From assembly GCA_002779455.1 (NCBI GenBank), contig PEWM01000147.1, forward strand, positions 1 to 11,848: a stretch of DNA of 11,848 bases, written 5' to 3'. The stretch comes from Deltaproteobacteria bacterium CG07_land_8_20_14_0_80_60_11. Lineage in GTDB: Bacteria; Desulfobacterota; Desulfobaccia; Desulfobaccales; 0-14-0-80-60-11. Below the pieces are notes generated by a model. It worked only from the letters and a program-made list of their open reading frames with translations. It was not told the origin of the DNA and ran no database searches. The translations under genes and the position numbers were made by a program. Of this stretch, positions 8,865 through 11,848 are shown piece by piece. Within the stretch, counting starts at the first letter, position 1. Every line of letters begins with the position of its first letter.

Positions 8865-9974
8865 ATGCACATGGCCGACGCCTTAATTTCCCCGGCCGTG
8901 GGAGGCGCTATGTGGGCCGCCACTGCGGGGCTCACCGTCTACAGCGCCAAAAAACTCAAGGAAAACGTGGATGAACACATCGTCCCGCTGATGGGAGTCC
9001 TGGGAGCGTTTATCTTCGCAGCCCAGATGCTCAACTTCACCATTCCGGCCACCGGTTCCAGCGGCCATTTAGGGGGAGGGATGATCCTGGCTATCTTGCT
9101 GGGCCCCTATGCCGCCTTTCTCACCATTGCTTCTGTCATAACCGTGCAAGCCCTATTTTTTGCCGACGGCGGGCTGCTAGCCTTGGGCTGTAATATCTTT
9201 AATATGGGGTTTTTCCCCTGTTTTATCGCTTATCCTTTTATCTATAAAAAGATTGTCGGAGAACATTTGACCCAGGGCCGCATCCTCGCAGGGACCATGG
9301 CTTCCGGCATCATCGCGTTGCAATTGGGGGCTTTCGCGGTGGTGCTGGAAACGCTCTCCTCCGGCATTTCGGAGTTACCCTTTTCAACCTTTGTGCTCTT
9401 GATGCTCCCCATCCATCTGGGTATCGGCATCGTGGAGGGGCTGGTCACCGCGGCGGTGGTGAGCTTTGTCTGGAAGGCGCACCCGGAAACCCTGGCCCTG
9501 GTAACAACCTCCACACCGGGGAAGGCGCATTCCCATAAGCCGCTGTTGATCGGGCTGGCGCTGTGCGCCGTGGTGGCCGGCGGGATGTTATCCTGGTTCG
9601 CCTCCACCCACCCGGACGGCCTGGAATGGTCCATTAAGGGCGTTTCCGGCCAGGAAGAACTGGAAGCCCCCAAAGCCGGGGTGCATGGGGCCATGGCCTG
9701 GATTCAGGAAAAATTAGCTTTCTTGCCGGACTATGACTTCAAGAAACCGGCAGAAGAGAAAGGGGGAAAGCCGGAAGAGGGAATGGCCGGCAAGGAGGGG
9801 GAACAGGCCGGTAAAGGTAAAGAGGAAGAAAGCTGGCCCGCCGTCAGCGCCGGGAAATCCCTGGCCGGCATTCTTGGGGCCGCTTTGACCTTGCTCATGG
9901 CCGGCGCTATCGGTTTTGGTTTAAGAAGATATTATGCGCAGGGCAAAGGGATAGGACGGCGTCCTTCCCTTTGA
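8865..9974 (+). CDS. cbiM: CbiM-PDGLE fusion, substrate component of Co/Ni ECF transporter
   Basis: The integral membrane substrate-binding subunit of an energy-coupling-factor importer for Co2+ or Ni2+. The start at 8865 has AAGGAGG (8851-8857) seven bases before it. The start matters because Met1 and His2 of this family bind the metal: the protein begins MHMADALISP, and the third ligand His68 lies in SGHLGGG. Several hydrophobic helices span about residues 8-205. A further helix (227-246), the PDGLE motif (250-254), a charged Glu/Lys/Gly-rich linker (about 295-325) and a last helix (about 335-357) form a fused CbiN/NikN-like module, making 369 residues in total. Fusion with PDGLE is typical of NikMN-type proteins, so nickel is as likely as cobalt and the cbiM symbol is provisional. 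A short histidine cluster (KAHSHK, 220-225) lies at the junction. Confidence 0.93.
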   Translation: MHMADALISPAVGGAMWAATAGLTVYSAKKLKENVDEHIVPLMGVLGAFIFAAQMLNFTIPATGSSGHLGGGMILAILLGPYAAFLTIASVITVQALFFADGGLLALGCNIFNMGFFPCFIAYPFIYKKIVGEHLTQGRILAGTMASGIIALQLGAFAVVLETLSSGISELPFSTFVLLMLPIHLGIGIVEGLVTAAVVSFVWKAHPETLALVTTSTPGKAHSHKPLLIGLALCAVVAGGMLSWFASTHPDGLEWSIKGVSGQEELEAPKAGVHGAMAWIQEKLAFLPDYDFKKPAEEKGGKPEEGMAGKEGEQAGKGKEEESWPAVSAGKSLAGILGAALTLLMAGAIGFGLRRYYAQGKGIGRRPSL

Positions 9975-9985
9975 TATCCACTTCC

Positions 9986-10016
9986 GGGGCAGGGTTGCAG
10001 GATTAATCCCTGCCCC
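9986..10016 (+). other. Intercistronic hairpin between cbiM and cbiQ
   Basis: GGGGCAGGG (9986-9994) and CCCTGCCCC (10008-10016) form a perfect 9-base stem with a 13-base loop, in the only gap (62 bases) between the two transporter genes. No T-run follows, so it is unlikely to be an efficient terminator. It may stabilise the cbiM message, or lower cbiQ translation because it ends 20 bases before the cbiQ start, where the ribosome binding site is poor. Confidence 0.6.
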
Positions 10017-10036
10017 ATCTTGCCAGGGCGGCCCTT

Positions 10037-10849
10037 ATGGGAAACATCGAATCTTCCTTATTAAACATCGGCTACTTAGAAACCCTCTCCTACCAGCAGA
10101 CGCCTCTCCACCGGCTGGACCCCCGGGTGAAACTGCTCACCACCCTAATATTCATCGTGGCCGTCGTGTCCTTCGGCAAATATGAAATAACCGGTCTCGT
10201 GCCTTTTCTGATCTATCCCGTGGTGCTGATCGCGGTGGGCAACCTGCCACCGGGTTACCTGGCCAAAAAGATTTTGATAGCGGCGCCTTTTGCCTTTTTT
10301 ATCGGCATCTTCAACCCCCTGCTGGACCGGGCCGTTCTGGTGCAACTGGGGCCGGTAGGCATCTCCGGGGGCTGGGTCTCTTTTGCCTCCATCATGATCC
10401 GCTTCACCCTGACCGTCAGCGCCGCCTTCATCTTAATCGCCGGCACCGGCCTCAATGCGGTGTGTCTGGCCCTGGATAAATTGGGCGCCCCGAGAATCTT
10501 CGTCATGCAACTCCTGTTTTTATACCGGTATATTTTTGTCCTGACGGAAGAGGCGCTGCGGATGGTGCGGGCCCGGGCGTTGCGCGCCTTCGATGGCCGC
10601 GGCCTGGGATTTGGCAGCTACAGCTCCATGGTGGGCCACTTACTGCTCCGCACCCTGGAACGGGCGCGGCGCATCCACCTCGCCATGCTCTCCCGGGGCT
10701 TTGAGGGGAGAATTCACTTGCTCCGGCCATTACACCTCCACCGCGGGGACGTAGTTTTTTTCCTGGGATGGTCAACTCTGTTCGTGCTGCTCAGACGTTA
10801 TAACCTCTCCCAATGGTGCGGCGCCTGGATAATGGGGCTGGTTACATGA
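10037..10849 (+). CDS. cbiQ: CbiQ, transmembrane coupling component (EcfT) of Co/Ni transporter
   Basis: A 270-residue EcfT-type membrane protein that transmits ATP hydrolysis by CbiO to the CbiM substrate unit in the inner membrane. It begins with the family feature of an amphipathic stretch then LDPRVKLL (HRLDPRVKLL), followed by hydrophobic segments (LIFIVAVVSF, LVPFLIYPVVLIAV, ILIAAPFAFFIGI, FTLTVSAAFILIAG). The cytoplasmic part has the two coupling motifs that dock on the ATPase: an alanine/arginine version MVRARALR (176-183) and SRGFEG (219-224). The last helix (VVFFLGWSTLFVLL) is near the C-terminus. The length is normal for the family. Its ATG at 10037 has only a weak ribosome binding site, and its TGA overlaps the cbiO ATG in ATGA, showing tight coupling. 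Confidence 0.95.
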   Translation: MGNIESSLLNIGYLETLSYQQTPLHRLDPRVKLLTTLIFIVAVVSFGKYEITGLVPFLIYPVVLIAVGNLPPGYLAKKILIAAPFAFFIGIFNPLLDRAVLVQLGPVGISGGWVSFASIMIRFTLTVSAAFILIAGTGLNAVCLALDKLGAPRIFVMQLLFLYRYIFVLTEEALRMVRARALRAFDGRGLGFGSYSSMVGHLLLRTLERARRIHLAMLSRGFEGRIHLLRPLHLHRGDVVFFLGWSTLFVLLRRYNLSQWCGAWIMGLVT

Positions 10850-11598
10850 GCCATCATATCATTGAGCTGGAAGACCTGCACTATGCCTACCCGGACGGCA
10901 CCCAGGTGTTGAAGGGGATCTCCTTCAGGATCACGCATGGAGAGAAGGTGGCCCTGGTGGGGGCCAACGGGGCCGGGAAGTCCACCCTGCTCCTCCAGTT
11001 CAACGGCTGCCTGCTGCCGGCGTCCGGGCGGGTGCGCATCGGCGACCTGCCGGTGACCAAGAAAACCCTGACGCACGTGCGGCGCACCGTGGGCCTGGTC
11101 TTTCAGGACCCTGACGACCAGCTGTTTATGCCGCTGGTTTTTGATGACGTCGCCTTCGGCCCCTTAAATCTGGGCCTGAGCCCGGAGGAGGTGGAGCGGC
11201 AGGTGATGCAGGCCCTGGCCGCGGTGGGGGCCGTCCACCTGAAGGACCGCCCGCCTTACCATCTGTCCGGCGGGGAAAAGCGCGCCGTGGCCATCGCCGC
11301 GGTGTTGTCGCTGGCCCCGGCCATCCTGGTCATGGATGAGCCGAGTTCCAATCTCGACCCCAAGACCCGCCGCCAACTCATCGAGCTTTTAAAGACCTTC
11401 GACCACACCCTGATCATCGCCACCCACGATCTGGACCTGGTTCTGGACCTCTGCCCCCGCACCCTGGTGCTCAAGGAGGGGCGCATCGCCGCGGACGGCC
11501 CCACCCGGGCGATCATGGCCGACGAGGAGCTTTTGTCCTCCTGCAACCTGGAGAAGCCCCTCCGGCTGCAGGGCTGCCCCGTGTGCCACCCGGCTTGA
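10846..11598 (+). CDS. cbiO: CbiO, ATPase subunit of Co/Ni ECF transporter
   Basis: A 250-residue ABC ATPase that powers the CbiMQO importer. The ATG at 10846 is preferred because it forms an ATGA overlap with the cbiQ stop and gives the usual N-terminus (IIELEDLHYAYPDGTQVLKGISF); an in-frame ATG at 10813 would add 11 residues from within cbiQ. Motifs are Walker A GANGAGKST (39-47), Q-loop FQDPDDQLF, signature LSGGEKRAVAIA, Walker B ILVMDEPSSNLDP and H-loop THD. The DPDDQLF form with VFDDVAFGP is diagnostic of ECF-type ATPases. The C-terminus ends in an unusual cysteine pair, GCPVCHPA, reminiscent of a metal-binding CxxC. No gene follows in the remaining 250 bases. Confidence 0.97.
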   Translation: MSHHIIELEDLHYAYPDGTQVLKGISFRITHGEKVALVGANGAGKSTLLLQFNGCLLPASGRVRIGDLPVTKKTLTHVRRTVGLVFQDPDDQLFMPLVFDDVAFGPLNLGLSPEEVERQVMQALAAVGAVHLKDRPPYHLSGGEKRAVAIAAVLSLAPAILVMDEPSSNLDPKTRRQLIELLKTFDHTLIIATHDLDLVLDLCPRTLVLKEGRIAADGPTRAIMADEELLSSCNLEKPLRLQGCPVCHPA

Positions 11599-11619
11599 CC
11601 CCCGGCCACCCGGCCCCAT

Positions 11620-11640
11620 GGGCGAGGGGCAGGGGCAGGG
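11620..11640 (+). other. G-quadruplex motif after cbiO
   Basis: Four G-runs of three or four bases separated by loops of 3, 2 and 2 bases (GGG 11620-11622, GGGG 11626-11629, GGGG 11632-11635, GGG 11638-11640) match the canonical intramolecular quadruplex pattern. It starts 22 bases after the cbiO stop on the sense strand, so the RNA could also fold. The same 9-mer GGGGCAGGG forms one arm of the hairpin at 9986. Confidence 0.5.
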
Positions 11641-11697
11641 AAAGTTATTCCAGGTTAAACGGGCATGCGCCAACGGCGGCTTGCCCCCGGCAATGAA

Positions 11698-11762
11698 AAA
11701 TCCCCCCTGCCCCCCTTTTTCAAAGGGGGGTATTAAAGTCCCCCTTTGGAAAAGGGGGATTT
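11698..11762. repeat. Compound inverted repeat (C/G-rich, MITE-like)
   Basis: Outer arms AAATCCCCC (11698-11706) and GGGGGATTT (11754-11762) enclose two perfect hairpins: CCCCCCTTT/AAAGGGGGG (11710-11718 with 11722-11730, loop TTC) and CCCCCTTT/AAAGGGGG (11740-11747 with 11751-11758, loop GGA). This cloverleaf-like element belongs to a type widely dispersed in environmental bacterial genomes. Standing 99 bases after cbiO, it could also serve as a bidirectional transcription end. Confidence 0.7.
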
Positions 11763-11802
11763 AGGGGCAATACTGTTCACTTAATGTGCGAGAAGATTTT
11801 TT

Positions 11803-11848
11803 TGTCATGCTGAGCGAAGCGAAGCATCTCGTATTTTGAGATTCTTCG
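11803..11848. repeat. Dispersed repeat of the TGTCATGCTGAGCGAAG family, cut by window end
   Basis: The unit at 11803-11831 begins TGTCATGCTGAGCGAAGC and contains ATGCT (11807-11811) and AGCAT (11823-11827) as inverted arms. It is a very common intergenic repeat in many bacterial phyla. The final bases TGAGATTCTTCG (11837-11848) look like the start of a second copy in the opposite orientation, so an inverted pair probably continues beyond the window. Confidence 0.65.

Noticed and set aside
11698..11831. CRISPR array
   Set aside because: The repeats here are inverted and of different families; no regularly spaced direct repeats occur in the window.

Overview
The window looks like a high-G+C Gram-negative chromosome, probably a deltaproteobacterium (Desulfobacterota). 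That assignment is inferred from three things: the dispersed repeat families at the edges, an outer-membrane barrel gene beside a CbiM-PDGLE metal transporter, and the overall base composition. No rRNA or tRNA was seen, so the taxonomy is tentative. Most genes read rightward; one large gene reads leftward.

Region 1 (1-3679) is accessory in character. A short palindromic repeat and a promoter precede a 260-residue unknown protein with a probable C-terminal winged helix. Its 3' end overlaps, tail to tail, the end of a leftward 710-residue KAP-family P-loop NTPase. The NTPase starts at TTG and lacks the membrane segments common in the family. About 600 bases without a convincing gene follow, holding a double-hairpin repeat (3433-3473). 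KAP NTPases include the phage-exclusion protein PifA, so a defence role is possible but unproven.

Region 2 (3680-6791) is housekeeping: a small basic protein with an AT-hook-like lysine/arginine tail lies 34 bases upstream of a complete uvrA (nucleotide excision repair).

Region 3 (6792-11598) is a metal-uptake locus. A 367-base leader contains two promoter-like sites, mutually exclusive hairpins and a strong intrinsic terminator. After it come an outer-membrane beta-barrel with a cleavable signal peptide, a small secreted cysteine-bearing protein, a CbiM fused to a PDGLE (CbiN/NikN-like) tail, CbiQ and CbiO. Together these could carry cobalt or nickel from the outer membrane to the cytoplasm: barrel, periplasmic protein, substrate-specific membrane component (S/N), transmembrane coupler and ATPase. 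The fused PDGLE module resembles NikMN, so nickel is at least as likely as cobalt. The leader suggests control by transcription attenuation; no known riboswitch class could be assigned by eye.

Region 4 (11599-11848) has no gene. It holds a G-quadruplex motif, a C/G-rich compound inverted repeat and the start of a widespread dispersed repeat at the window edge.
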